Source: Welwitschia mirabilis (taxonomy: Eukaryota > Gnetophyta > Gnetopsida > Welwitschiales). From it: a stretch of DNA of 64,000 bases. The translations under genes were made by a program, and so were the position numbers. This document shows, one piece after another, positions 21,927-33,214 of the stretch (position 1 is its first letter; each line of letters opens with the position of its first letter). The DNA is taken from positions 112,320,804 through 112,384,803 of the forward strand of contig JBOZIK010000001.1 of NCBI GenBank assembly GCA_051453625.1, read 5' to 3'. Under the pieces are notes generated by a model, which was not told the DNA's origin, did not search any database, and worked only from the letters and a program-made list of their open reading frames with translations.

Positions 21927-22546
21927 ATAATAGTTTGTTATAGAATTATAACAATATTTTGAATGTTGGAATTTGTTTTCTCTTGGGTTTTTCTTGACTC
22001 ATCAATGAAATTCCTAAGTAAATCACTTTGACTTTGTATGTTGAAGGAGTTTGTTTAATTATTAGAGTTGTTTAGTTGGAAATTTGCATTCTTAAATATT
22101 TTTTGAAATGGTTGGAAATTAGGATTATTTGTTTAAAATTTTTTAAAAGTTACTTCTTTCTTATGTTTTCTTATGGTTGTTTCACTCATAAATCATTTTA
22201 TGAAAGCTTCTTGAACTTGAGTCCTTGTCTTAGACTCCTATGGGAAATAGTTCTCAAACAAATTTAAGTTTTTCCTTTCAAAGGAATGAGAAAAATTACT
22301 ATATAAGTTTGATCACTTATTCTTTTCTTATTATTTCTAGAAGTAAATACTAACTATTCAATGTTGGAAATATGTTATGAAGGATCTTCATCATTTTCAT
22401 CACTAAAAATGAGGTAGGAATTTAAATTCCTAAGTTTAACATCATCATCAAGAGGTAAATCAAAAGGGGTTTGGATTTCACATTTTTTTATTAGCTATAA
22501 GCTCTTTAAAAATTACATTGGCATTAGGATTTATGGGATTAGTCAT
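21927..22546 (-). pseudogene. gag remnant of nested Tat/Athila-like element
   Basis: The likely start at 22546 reads MTNPINPNANVIFKELIANK. An acidic segment (LPLDDDVKLRNLNSYLIFSD) and then RTQVQEAFIK-stop-FMSETTIRK near 22210 follow. The last part matches the W-x-x-V-Q-E-A-F-x-x-R-F-M segment of Athila/Tat gag and is close to the equivalent segment of the plus-strand element at 59490-59545. Several stops and frameshifts are present; the rest is lost in the N gap. Gag would form the particle and package RNA, including for non-autonomous copies. Confidence 0.65.
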
Positions 22547-23299
22547 AGAAGTTCAAATAATAATAGGATGATGAGGCGAAGCAACCTATTTTTACTTTTA
22601 CAATGAACTAAACATATTTAAAAATTGATTTTCTTCTAAACTATCTTCTAAACAATATTCTAAAAAAATTTATTTTGCAAAATTAGATTATAAAATAATA
22701 AATTTAGAAATTTCTTATTGTGGAATTTTTAAAATTTGCATACATGTGATGTGTATATCTAAGTTAAATTCAAAGTTAATTAAATCTTCTTTGATGTTTT
22801 GCTCAATGAACAGCACTCTCTCTGATATTTTTATTTCTTACCAGATTTTATCATATCCCAACATGCTTAGTTTTATGTTTAGTTTGCATTATCCTTATCA
22901 TCATCAAGATGATATGCCTAGATGAAAGAATACACAGAAAACCAAAAAAATGAAAAACATGAAAAACATGAAAAAAGAGAAGCATGAAATAACAGACACT
23001 AAAAACACTAAAACTAGACTATCATCCTTCTAAGTTGTTTGGATGATAAAGGGGGTAATAAAAAAATCATAATTTTTAATAAAATCAAAAAACTCAAGGC
23101 ACATAGGCCATTGTCACCATGCATAGTTTAGACAATAAAGCAAAAGACAGAGCATTTATTTTGAGACACAAAATAAAAACTATGAAAAGAAAAGCCTATG
23201 CTACTACAGTTAAAATTATAGCATTATTATAGGTAAATATCCAAATTAATATTCAAATACTTACTTAAGCAATGATAATCCTCAAACTCCAAGTAGCCT
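22547..23299. other. leader of nested element between PBS and gag
   Basis: AT-rich untranslated leader on the minus strand. I see no clear repeat or open frame in it. Confidence 0.5.
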
Positions 23300-23317
23300 T
23301 CCCTGATAATGGCACCA
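23300..23317 (-). promoter_or_regulatory. nested element primer-binding site
   Basis: The reverse complement is TGGTGCCATTATCAGGGA, three bases inside the LTR end. It is a decayed form of TGGYGCCGTTGCCGGGGA, the PBS shared by Tat and Athila elements. It sets element orientation and lineage. Confidence 0.85.
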
Positions 23318-23320
23318 AGA

Positions 23321-24750
23321 TGTTGGGACGTGTATTTGTAAAAATGTTTTGCTCTTAAGAAGAACCTGTCATTCACAAATAAATATAGATTTTACACAAT
23401 ACAACATACTAATATAGATGGAAGTAATTCAAATGTCATATTCTTGTTAAAGGCACAGGTGAAAAGTGTGAGAATTAATTTCAATGATGAAACACTTATG
23501 TATCTTAATAGTAAAAATAAATAACAATGCAAAAGATCATAATATAAACACACTTATGCAAATGAATGCAACTCTAAGCTAAGTGCAACTTTCATTCGAT
23601 TACTAGATCAACCTATGATATATATTAGCCCTGTATAATCTAGATCAATCAAGAAATGTCATATCCAGATTTAGACAAACTTGATCTATCAGGCATGTTG
23701 AACAAAATATAAAACTATGCAAAGTTAATCTAGGAAAGAAAAGATAATACATTTAAACTAACAATGCTCAACCTTACCAAATCTTATCCTCATAATCTAT
23801 ATCACTAAAGAAGCTATTACAGATTCAAAAGTAATATAAACTATAAATAATACATACATAATAAGCATAAGCAAATAGAAAAGAGTTATTTGAATTATAT
23901 TTAAATCAACATCTATGTTACAAAATAGCTGCACCTCAATGGAGGAAGCATAGCTCAACACCAAGGAATACATCTCTTTACAACTACAATGGATGGATCT
24001 CTAGCCCTTTAATCTCCTATTATGAAAATTTCCAATGTAAATAAAGATAAATAGGAATCAAGGGAAAATTTAATACTTATTAACAAAAATAGACTCACAA
24101 AAAAACAAGACTAACAGGCATGGACAAATCCTAATAATCATGTGAGAAACATAGAAATAAATGGCTAAAGTTAGGTAAAGTTTGGTGAAGAATTATTTTA
24201 GATGTCTTCATGCTTATCATTCATACAATACAAGAGATAATTCCATCTCACAAGAATCCCATATTATCTACTAGATTGATTCCAGTCAAAATCCTCATTG
24301 AATTAAGTATTATATCATCTATATAGTTATCTAGATGATGAGGTGGTCAATATACTTTTTAATAGTTATTCATGTATTTTATTAGCCTTAATGTTTGTAG
24401 AAAATTTACTTCAAATAAGAAATATTATAAACTACTTTAAATGTTGTAAAATGTAATGAAGATTATATGTTTTTGTATCTTTCATCTTAGTTCTTTATTA
24501 TCATAGANNNNNNNNNNNNNNNNNNNNNNNNNNNNNNNNNNNNNNNNNNNNNNNNNNNNNNNNNNNNNNNNNNNNNNNNNNNNNNNNNNNNNNNNNNNNN
24601 NNNNNNNAATGTTGTAAAATGTGATGAAGATTATATGTTTTTGTATCTTTTATCTTAGTTCTTTATTATCATAGAAATCCAGCATAAACCTGTTTGATAT
24701 TCTGTAAAACTTCTTAAAATACCATATCAAATGCGTACAAGTTAATATCA
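23321..24750 (-). repeat. right (5') LTR of nested element
   Basis: Plus-strand start TGTTGGGACG, end near GTTAATATCA. After removing the 100-N gap (24508-24607) and its roughly 66-bp flanking duplicate, the length is about 1,264 bp, matching the left LTR. Confidence 0.8.
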
Positions 24751-25765
24751 TAACGGGAAGATTCTTGGTTTCTAATATAAATTCAAAATAAACTAATGTT
24801 TCAAATTCATAATCTAATAATATCAGATTATCCTAGAGGAGTAAAAATGTATTAAAACATAAAGCAAAAATTTTAATGATAGGGATGAAAAAAAATATAC
24901 TAAAATCTGTATCCAAGTGTTTAAATTATCAATAATTTAAGGTAAAACATATAAATCCAATAAAACTACTCTATTCTCATAATGTTTTAGAATATAAATG
25001 GGATGTGATTTGCATGAATTTTAGATTAAGGCTTTCAAGAACCCTAAGAGGTAATGACTTAATCATGGTTATAACTGACAGAGAAACTAAGTTAGCACAT
25101 TTGATTTTAGTAAAGTTTACTTATATTACTAATGATATAGCTAAATTTTACATCCATAATATTATTCATNNNNNNNNNNNNNNNNNNNNNNNNNNNNNNN
25201 NNNNNNNNNNNNNNNNNNNNNNNNNNNNNNNNNNNNNNNNNNNNNNNNNNNNNNNNNNNNNNNNNNNNNTAAACCTGTTTGATATTCTGTAAAACTACTT
25301 AAAATACCATATCAAATACATACAAGTTAATATCATAATGGGAAGATTCTTGGTTTCTAATATAAAGTCAAAATAAACTAATGTTTGAATTTCATAATCC
25401 AATAATATCATATTATCCTAGAGGAGTAAAAATGTATTAAAACATAAAGCAAAAATTTTAATAATAGGGATGAAAAACGATATACAAAAATTTGTATCCA
25501 AGTGTTTAAATTATCAATAATTTAAGGTAAAACATATAAATCTAATAAAACTACTCTATTCTCATAATGTTTTAGAATATAAATGGTATGTGATTTGCAT
25601 GAATTTTAGATTAAGTCTTTCAAGAACCCTAAGAGGTAATGACTTAATCATGGTTATAACTGATAGAGAAACTAAGTTAGCACATTTGATTTTAGTAAAG
25701 TTTACCTATATTACTAATGATATAGCTAAATTATACATCCATAATATTATTCATTTGCATAGTGT
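24674..25765. repeat. gap-flanking duplicate over integrase start
   Basis: The block 24674-25169 recurs at 25270-25765 around a 100-N run, with scattered single-base differences (GGCTTTC against GTCTTTC in the integrase core). Read as two haplotypes or contigs and not as two integrase genes. Confidence 0.85.
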
Positions 25766-26110
25766 ATCCTTAGTAATTATTTCTAATAAAGATTCAAAAT
25801 TTACCTCTAAATTTAGTAAGAACTATAATTAGGTTTAGAAACCAAGCTAAATATGAGCATAACAATTCATCTTAAAATATATCATTAGGAAGAAAAAGTT
25901 AATTAAGTCCTAAAAGATCTTCTGAGATCAAAGTTCATAATGAGCCTAAGAGTTGGGAAGAATACCTATCATTAGTGGAATTTTCATAAAATACTAGTTA
26001 CCAAATTTCTAATAAAATGGAACTATTTGAAGACTTATATGGTAGTAAATGCAGAGCACCCATTATATGGAAACAACCTGAGGAAATATTGATAATAAAA
26101 TCATAAATAT
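24820..26110 (+). pseudogene. chromovirus integrase: zinc-binding and catalytic core remnant
   Basis: The zinc-binding part reads ISDYPRGVKMY and SKCLNYQ, matching Y-S-I-H-P-G-x-x-K-M-Y and C-x-x-C-Q, with the second Cys lost. The core (25005 on, repeated from 25590) reads MICMNFRL, SRTLRGNDLIMVITDRETKL, AHLILVKFTYI, HNIIHLHSVSLVIISNKDSK and FTSKF. This aligns with M-D-F, R-G-x-D-x-I-x-V-I-V-D-R-x-T-K, H-G-V-P-x-x-I-V-S-D-R-D-x-x-F-T-S. The first core Asp (M-D-F) is Asn and the second (S-D) is Asn, so it is catalytically dead. Downstream fragments match Y-H-P-Q-T-D-G-Q and Y-G-R-K-C-R-S-P. It is separated from RNase H by the nested element. Confidence 0.9.
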
Positions 26111-26118
26111 TACAATAA

Positions 26119-26316
26119 ATGGAAAATAAGGTGAGAACCTTTAATAATGGACTAAAGAAAGTAGCAGATAAACAAAAGATGTATACAAATCATCTAAGAA
26201 GAGACCTTAAATTCCAGAAAGGTGATCATGTCTTCCTTAAGATATCACCAATGAAATTAGTTATTCAAGAAGCTAAGAGATCAAAATTAGCCCCTAGATT
26301 TATTGAACCACTTTAG
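26119..26316 (+). pseudogene. chromovirus integrase C-terminal domain
   Basis: The 65-residue frame reads through KVADKQKMYTNHLRRDLKFQ, then KGDHVFLKISPMK and RSKLAPRFIEPL. It matches the G-D-x-V-F-L-K-V-S-P and K-L-x-P-R-(Y/F)-I-G-P motifs of the Ty3/gypsy integrase C-terminus. It ends at a TAG at the position where the family usually has an L/F-x-I-L segment, consistent with CAG-to-TAG decay. Confidence 0.9.
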
Positions 26317-26319
26317 ATC

Positions 26320-26640
26320 TTGGAATATGTTGGACTTGATGAATAAAAATGTACTCTACCATCCTAATTATTAAACATGAATAATGTTTTTTATGTGAAT
26401 ATACTAATAAATTATATTACAACTTCTTATTATGTGTTAAATTAGTTTCATATTTAGGAAAAACTTGATTATTCAACTATAGAGGAGCTAGAAGTAGTTT
26501 TGACCCAATGAGCTATCACTTTTGTAGAAAAAGGGGATCCAAAAAGTAAAGATAAAACAAAATAATCATAATATTTGTGAAGCTACTTGGGAACTAAAAA
26601 ATTGATTAAAAATTAATACCCAAGTTTTTGAATTCCATAA
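26320..26640 (+). pseudogene. integrase tail with chromodomain-like end
   Basis: Fragments across frames read NVFYVNILINYI (family H-N-V-F-H-V-S-x-L-R-K-Y), LDYSTIEELEVVL (L-x-Y-x-E-x-P-x-x-I-L) and finally KIKQNNHNICEATWELKN. The last corresponds to V-x-W-x-N-H-x-x-x-E-A-T-W-E, the chromodomain-like CHDCR found at the end of chromovirus integrases, which directs insertion to particular chromatin. This places the element in the chromovirus branch. Confidence 0.8.
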
Positions 26641-26698
26641 TATGTAATATTAGACTTTCAAATCATTATGCACTTTGATTCCTAAGAGTGAATCGTTT

Positions 26699-26711
26699 TA
26701 AAGTGGGAAAG
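26699..26711 (+). promoter_or_regulatory. polypurine tract before 3' LTR
   Basis: TAAAGTGGGAAAG lies two bases before the LTR start TGTTATACCC at 26714. A purine-rich run here is the plus-strand primer site of LTR elements. The same sequence recurs before 27124 as part of a gap-flank duplicate. Confidence 0.75.
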
Positions 26712-27724
26712 TATGTTATACCCTACATTTTATAATCTTTAATTAGTAAATGTAATGATATGATTATGAGAGTCTCTAAATTATATAATACATTTTGATA
26801 TCAAATTTTAATGAAAATATTTTTTCCTTTTATTTTTAGGCTTTTAAGAATCTATGTGTTGCTTTACAATTAATAATGTGTCATATTTCTTATGTCAAAG
26901 ATGTATTTTAAACCATGGATACTCATAAGGTTACTTAATTAATTAATCTTAGTTTTAAATAATTTTATTATNNNNNNNNNNNNNNNNNNNNNNNNNNNNN
27001 NNNNNNNNNNNNNNNNNNNNNNNNNNNNNNNNNNNNNNNNNNNNNNNNNNNNNNNNNNNNNNNNNNNNNNNATCATTATGCACTTTGATTCCTAAGAGTG
27101 AATTGTTTTAAAGTGAGAAAGTATGTTATACCCTACATTTTGTAATCTTTAATTAGTAAATGTAATGATATGATTATGAGAGTCTATAAATTATATAATA
27201 CATTTTGATATCAAATTTTAATGAAAATATTTTTTCCTTTTATGTTTAGGCTTTTGAGAATCTATGTGTTGCTTTACAATTAATAATGTGTCATATTTCT
27301 TATGTCAAAGATGTATTTTAAACCATGAATACTCATAAGGTTACTTAATTAATTAATCTTAGTTTTAAATTATTTTATTATTTTAAGTGATAAGGATAAT
27401 TATAAGAATTTTAATATAAAAATAAATTAATAAACTAAGGATATCTAACTATTAATGTTAAATAAACCTATTTACAATACAATGTGTCATTTACACTATT
27501 AAATTGTTAAATCAAAACATCTATATGAAGGTGTAAAATAATATTAAAATGTCTTAAAAAATGTCTTGTGATATAATCCTTTATCTATGTGCTTCATTCA
27601 AATCTAAGAATAAATAAAAAATTAAAATTACTTAGAAGAGTACTATGTTTAACTATGATAATTTCTTACATTTAACTATGACATTTTCTTACATTCAATT
27701 ATGACATTCTTTCTAATGATTGTT

Positions 27725-28312
27725 NNNNNNNNNNNNNNNNNNNNNNNNNNNNNNNNNNNNNNNNNNNNNNNNNNNNNNNNNNNNNNNNNNNNNNNNNNNN
27801 NNNNNNNNNNNNNNNNNNNNNNNNNNNNNNNNNNNNNNNNNNNNNNNNNNNNNNNNNNNNNNNNNNNNNNNNNNNNNNNNNNNNNNNNNNNNNNNNNNNN
27901 NNNNNNNNNNNNNNNNNNNNNNNNNNNNNNNNNNNNNNNNNNNNNNNNNNNNNNNNNNNNNNNNNNNNNNNNNNNNNNNNNNNNNNNNNNNNNNNNNNNN
28001 NNNNNNNNNNNNNNNNNNNNNNNNNNNNNNNNNNNNNNNNNNNNNNNNNNNNNNNNNNNNNNNNNNNNNNNNNNNNNNNNNNNNNNNNNNNNNNNNNNNN
28101 NNNNNNNNNNNNNNNNNNNNNNNNNNNNNNNNNNNNNNNNNNNNNNNNNNNNNNNNNNNNNNNNNNNNNNNNNNNNNNNNNNNNNNNNNNNNNNNNNNNN
28201 NNNNNNNNNNNNNNNNNNNNNNNNNNNNNNNNNNNNNNNNNNNNNNNNNNNNNNNNNNNNNNNNNNNNNNNNNNNNNNNNNNNNNNNNNNNNNNNNNNNN
28301 NNNNNNNNNNNN
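27725..28312. other. assembly gap (588 N)
   Basis: In the 5' LTR the flanks of this gap (TTCTTATGATT and GTGTTGTTGATG near 8000) are essentially adjacent, so the gap holds an insertion or is oversized. Confidence 0.9.
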
Positions 28313-28980
28313 TTGTTTTATTGGTGTAATGGATCATTAAGAGTATAAACATATCAATAAGGACATGCACTCTTATCTCTAACCAAAAATAATAAATGAG
28401 TAGAATCTATTCTATCATAACTTTTATTATTATTGATATTTGTGAAAGTACTTTATACATAAAATAGTATTTTTCTTGTTGTGTCAGATGCCAATTTTAA
28501 ATTAATATATTTACTCTTCCAATGCATTTTATACATTATTTAAAATATGTTTTAAATTTATTATGGATCTATAAAGGATTAAGAAGGAACTAGCATAGGA
28601 AAATAATGCATGTAAATAATCTTACTAATTAAAGCAATAAAATTACTCATCCTAATTAGGTGAATGGGTCATAAATAATATTTCATTTATCATTCACACA
28701 TTACTTTTAATTCTTACACAAGCTCTTACAACTTTTCATTGATCAATCTTATCTATTATCATTCATATGTTAATATTACTCCTATACAAGCTCATCCAAT
28801 TTTGTCATTAATCAGTCTTGTCATTTATCATTCATATCTTCATATCACTTTTATACAAGTCCATCTTACTTGTCATTCATTAATAAGATCAACTCAAAAA
28901 CATTTCTTTACCTTATGGTTAAAATAATATGGATGGCTTTTAATCAATTATATCAAAAAACCTTTGGTGCATCATTTATG

Positions 28981-28989
28981 TATAAATAG
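28981..28989 (+). promoter_or_regulatory. TATA box in 3' LTR
   Basis: TATAAATAG followed by AGCCCTCTT, as at 8857. Confidence 0.55.
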
Positions 28990-30304
28990 AGCCCTCTTTT
29001 TTCTTCTCGAACTAATATTATTCAAGCAAGTTTATACTATTAAAATTTCTTCTCAATCTTTCATCCTCTTAAGTGTGGATATGAAGCTTAGATCTTGAAG
29101 CTTAAAGCTTGGAGATTAAAATCTTGGAGCTAGAATCTTAATCTTAAGACTTATCAAATCTTATTTAAGAATCATCAATATTTTACACTCTAAGTGGGTT
29201 CTTATTTTATAAGAATTTTAGCTTGATGCTAGTATTTATTGCATTAGGCCTATGCATATGATTAATGTAGTATTGATGTTATTCCTTTCATTGACTAATA
29301 CTAAGAAGAGGAAAAGATTTGAAGTATCTTTTTGCATGCTTAAGTGATGGGAACACCAATGGATATTTTTCCTCCCATTGGCTAATACTAAGATAAGGGA
29401 GAGATTTTAGAAATATATTTAGATGCCTAGTTGAGGGAGTTACCAATGGATATTTGCTCAAATGACTAAGGATTTCATATATTTTGGGATACCCATGTTG
29501 GTTTTCATTATCCTATTTTTGAAGTGCATTTTAAATTCTTCATAGAATTAGAATTCATGTTAGGATAAATGATTTTGATCCTTAAAATTTATTTAAATTA
29601 GTCATTTCTTCTTAGAAAATCCTTAGGCTTATGTTATTTATTTCATTGTTTATTATTATAAGATAAGTTTATATTATTTATAATATAATTATGTTTTATA
29701 TATTTTATGTACTAATTTTATTATAAATTTTAAGTTAACTTATTAATTTTTATTTCTATAAATTAGTATGAGTCCTCTTTCCTTAGTTTATTTAAAGTTA
29801 TATTTTTTTCAAAAATGAACTCATTTAATATGAAATAAATCTTAATGAGTTTTTTTATGTAATTTTCTAATCATGTTAGGAATTCAAAATTTTTAAAATG
29901 TATTTGATGAAAATAGTTCAACAATTACAAGCAAAAAATAGTAAGTAAGAAGTCTTAGTTTTTAGAATTAACAAATAATTATGGATAAATTTTAATTAGT
30001 CCAAATTTTAGAGAATTTAATAATATTTCTCAAAACTAGTTATTTATTTAAAAACTCTAAGTAGATTAAAAGTTATGGTTATTTTAGTATAAGGTGTTAT
30101 TCTAGCAACTCCAAAATTTGAGCAACCTTTTAAGTCAAATTTTGACCTTATTGAATGTATGCTTACTAATTTAAATTTAATAAGATTAATTTTTTAGGGA
30201 TAATATTATGAGTCTAGTTTACAAAAAAGTAGGTCTAATTTATTTTTACATTTTTAAAAATAATTAATTAGAAATTTTTAGTTTAAATGTCTTCTAAAAT
30301 CTTC

Positions 30305-30701
30305 NNNNNNNNNNNNNNNNNNNNNNNNNNNNNNNNNNNNNNNNNNNNNNNNNNNNNNNNNNNNNNNNNNNNNNNNNNNNNNNNNNNNNNNNNNNNNNNN
30401 NNNNNNNNNNNNNNNNNNNNNNNNNNNNNNNNNNNNNNNNNNNNNNNNNNNNNNNNNNNNNNNNNNNNNNNNNNNNNNNNNNNNNNNNNNNNNNNNNNNN
30501 NNNNNNNNNNNNNNNNNNNNNNNNNNNNNNNNNNNNNNNNNNNNNNNNNNNNNNNNNNNNNNNNNNNNNNNNNNNNNNNNNNNNNNNNNNNNNNNNNNNN
30601 NNNNNNNNNNNNNNNNNNNNNNNNNNNNNNNNNNNNNNNNNNNNNNNNNNNNNNNNNNNNNNNNNNNNNNNNNNNNNNNNNNNNNNNNNNNNNNNNNNNN
30701 N
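30305..30701. other. assembly gap (397 N) with duplicated flanks
   Basis: Bases 30228-30304 recur at 30702-30780, so the gap is probably an unresolved overlap. Confidence 0.9.
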
Positions 30702-30915
30702 AAGTAGGTCTAATTTATTTTTACATTTTTTAAAATAATTAATTGGAAATTTTTAGTTTAAATGTCTTCTAAAATCTTCTCAATAATTTTAATAATTATA
30801 GAAATTATTTAATATAGCTACTCAATTTTAAAACACTACATACGATTACTAGTTTACCTAAATTTATTCTGTTTTTTTAATTTTCTATTTATTAACATTT
30901 AGTCCTTTATTCTTG

Positions 30916-31716
30916 CAATTCAAGCATAAATGTTAGGTTCATCTACTTAATAATTCTAAAGATGTGTAGCCCAATCTCCTAACTTTACTTAAGTTTATTT
31001 TAATATAGATACTTAGAATTTATAAAAAGGGTTTAAAAATTGGCTTAGTTTTATAAATAGAGCATGTTTTTATGATAGAACTTAAATACACTATTGTGCC
31101 TTTGTTTCAAAAGAATTACTATAACGTAGGAAGAAAAAGAATGTTTTCTTTCATTTATCTTTATTATTATAATTTGCAAATGTATTATATTCTGTTTTTG
31201 AAAAAAAAATTAGAATGATGTTTATATAATTTATTTCTTTTATGTATGATTATTTTCATAAAATAANNNNNNNNNNNNNNNNNNNNNNNNNNNNNNNNNN
31301 NNNNNNNNNNNNNNNNNNNNNNNNNNNNNNNNNNNNNNNNNNNNNNNNNNNNNNNNNNNNNNNNNNCATTTCAAGCATAAACGTTAGGTTCATCTACTTA
31401 ATAATTCTAAAGATGTGTAACCCAATCTCCTAACTTTACTTAAGTTTATTTTGATATAGATACTTAGAATTTATAAAAAGGGTTTAAAAATTGGCTTAGT
31501 TTTATAAATAGAGCATGTTTTTATAATAGAACTTAAATACACTATTGTGCCTTTGTTTCAAAATAATTACTATAATGTAGGAAGGAAAAGAATGTTTTCT
31601 TTCATTTATCTTTACTATTATAATTTGCAAATGTATTATATTTTGTTTTCGAAAAAAAATCAGAATGATGTTTATATACTTTATTTTTTTATGTATGATT
31701 ATTTTCATAAAATAAA
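30916..31716. repeat. gap-flanking duplicate in 3' LTR
   Basis: The block 30916-31266 recurs at 31367-31716 around a 100-N run with a few differences. The short open frames here are by-products. Confidence 0.85.
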
Positions 31717-32288
31717 TTCAATGATGATTAGAATTATTTCTATGATGTAAATAATCCACTAAATATTCACATAATTATATGCTCACATTTATATGGTATA
31801 TTCATTTAACTAAATCAAGATAACCTCAATAATTATTCATCCTCATACTAGGATTTCATCACTGAGGTGGATTGCACTGTACTTTTATTTATAAACCCTA
31901 ATGAAAGGGGATTTAATCACCACTCTCCTATCCTCCCCATGTATAGACTTACTCTAACTTAATATCTCAAGCCCCTCGTATCAAAATATTATGTTATAAC
32001 ATTTTGAGATTCTTTAAAAAAGCGGGGATCACTTGTAAGCATGAATCCACCTCATGTACCACTTGTCACCTATATTAGAGGTAAATGGAGGTAATGTCTA
32101 AGCTTATGAAGTTCAATCCAATCATATTCATATAGTCTAGAACCTGAAATAAAACTAACTCATGTCTAGAGGCGGACAGATATTGAGTTGAAATTCTATT
32201 AATGTGATTTATAAACTCCTATTATATTAGTTATGCACTATTCTAAAACTTATCCATCTATGTAATATAACAAGTTGACATTCCATCA

Positions 32289-33112
32289 ACATTATACAAG
32301 ATTTCTTTGTGTAACAAAAAAATGTTAGGAGTAAATATAGAACACAATTTTGACATCTTTATTATATGCAAATTAAAAGATTTTATAATTAACTAGTAAT
32401 TACGTTATTTAATTATTTTAAGTCTTATATTGTTTTAATAGGATCTAAGTAGGAATTGATCCTAGGTTATGTTATGCATTTTAGTTAATGACGTATTAAA
32501 AACTTATTATTAGTTAGGATAACTAAGTTAGGGAATTACACATAATAAAGGAAAAAATTATTTGAGCATGAAATAATAGAAATAAAAATTANNNNNNNNN
32601 NNNNNNNNNNNNNNNNNNNNNNNNNNNNNNNNNNNNNNNNNNNNNNNNNNNNNNNNNNNNNNNNNNNNNNNNNNNNNNNNNNNNNNNNNNNNNNNNNNNN
32701 NNNNNNNNNNNNNNNNNNNNNNNNNNNNNNNNNNNNNNNNNNNNNNNNNNNNNNNNNNNNNNNNNNNNNNNNNNNNNNNNNNNNNNNNNNNNNNNNNNNN
32801 NNNNNNNNCATTATACAAGATATCTTTGTGTGAGAAAAAAAATGTTAGGAGTAAATATAGAACACAATTTTGACATCTTTATTATATGTAAATTAAAAGA
32901 TTTTATAATTAACTAGTAATTACGTTATTTGATTATTTTAAATCTTATATTGTTTTAATAGGATCTAAGTAGGAATTGACCCTAGGTTCTATTATGTATT
33001 TTAGTTAATAACATATTAAAAACTTATTCTTAGTTAGGATAACTAAGTTAGAGAATTACACANNNNNNNNNNNNNNNNNNNNNNNNNNATGAAATAATAG
33101 AAATAAAAATTA
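32289..33112. repeat. gap-flanking duplicate at the 3' LTR end
   Basis: Bases 32289-32591 recur at 32809-33112. The 26-N run at 33063-33088 replaces a segment visible at 32541-32567. The real LTR end is therefore represented twice (32540 and 33062). Confidence 0.85.
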
Positions 33113-33195
33113 TAACAGCTAATAAATGCACTAATTTACGTGGTAAAAACTTTTAAATTAATAGTTAGATAAATATTAAATTAAAACTTATAAAT

Positions 33196-33214
33196 AAATC
33201 TAACATACTATTAA
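33196..33214. repeat. target-site duplication, left copy (LINE)
   Basis: AAATCTAACATACTATTAA here and AAATCTAACATAATATTAA at 39402-39420: 18 of 19 bases agree. It bounds the LINE on its 5' side. Confidence 0.8.

Larger units (their letters stand above)
17869..24750 (-). mobile_element. nested Tat/Athila-like Ty3/gypsy element without visible pol
   Basis: Two direct LTRs (17869-19128 and 23321-24750) flank a 4.2-kb interior. Beside the right LTR, the reverse complement of 23300-23317 gives the PBS TGGTGCCATTATCAGGGA, so the element reads leftward. Order in its own sense: LTR, PBS, gag (22546-21927), N gap, an ORF with an FYNTM motif (20654-20358), a coiled-coil stretch (20010-19790), LTR. No protease, RT or integrase is seen, and the 779-N gap could hold only part of pol. 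It splits the chromovirus between RNase H and integrase, so it is the younger insertion. I could not fix a clean target-site duplication. Confidence 0.78.
7400..32540 (+). mobile_element. Ty3/gypsy chromovirus (Tekay/Del-like), full span with nested element
   Basis: Order on the plus strand: LTR beginning TGTTATACCC, PBS at 12852, gag 14285, protease 15290, RT 15880, RNase H 16600, [nested element 17869-24750], integrase 24820-26320, chromodomain-like tail 26551-26640, purine tract 26699, LTR beginning TGTTATACCC at 26714. Bases 7395-7399 (ACATA) recur at 32540-32544, giving a 4-5 bp target-site duplication depending on whether the LTR's last A is counted. Domain order and gag/integrase motifs fit the chromovirus branch. 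All domains carry multiple stops. Several gap-flanking duplications inflate the apparent length. Confidence 0.85.
26714..32540 (+). repeat. 3' LTR of chromovirus
   Basis: Begins TGTTATACCCTAC and ends GGGAATTACA. Its first about 260 bp is repeated after the N run at 26972-27071, so the effective start may be 27124. It contains gaps at 27725 (588 N), 30305 (397 N) and 31267 (100 N); the last two have duplicated flanks. It has one promoter copy (TATAAATAG at 28981), unlike the 5' LTR. Confidence 0.85.

Noticed and set aside
21121-21930. 269-residue plus-strand frame
   Set aside because: Only nine real residues precede the N run.
25005-25832. Two near-identical integrase core frames as a gene duplication
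   Set aside because: They sit either side of a 100-N gap within a longer duplicated block, so they are best explained as assembly overlap.
27699-28370. Three overlapping frames of more than 200 residues
   Set aside because: Almost entirely an N run inside the chromovirus 3' LTR.
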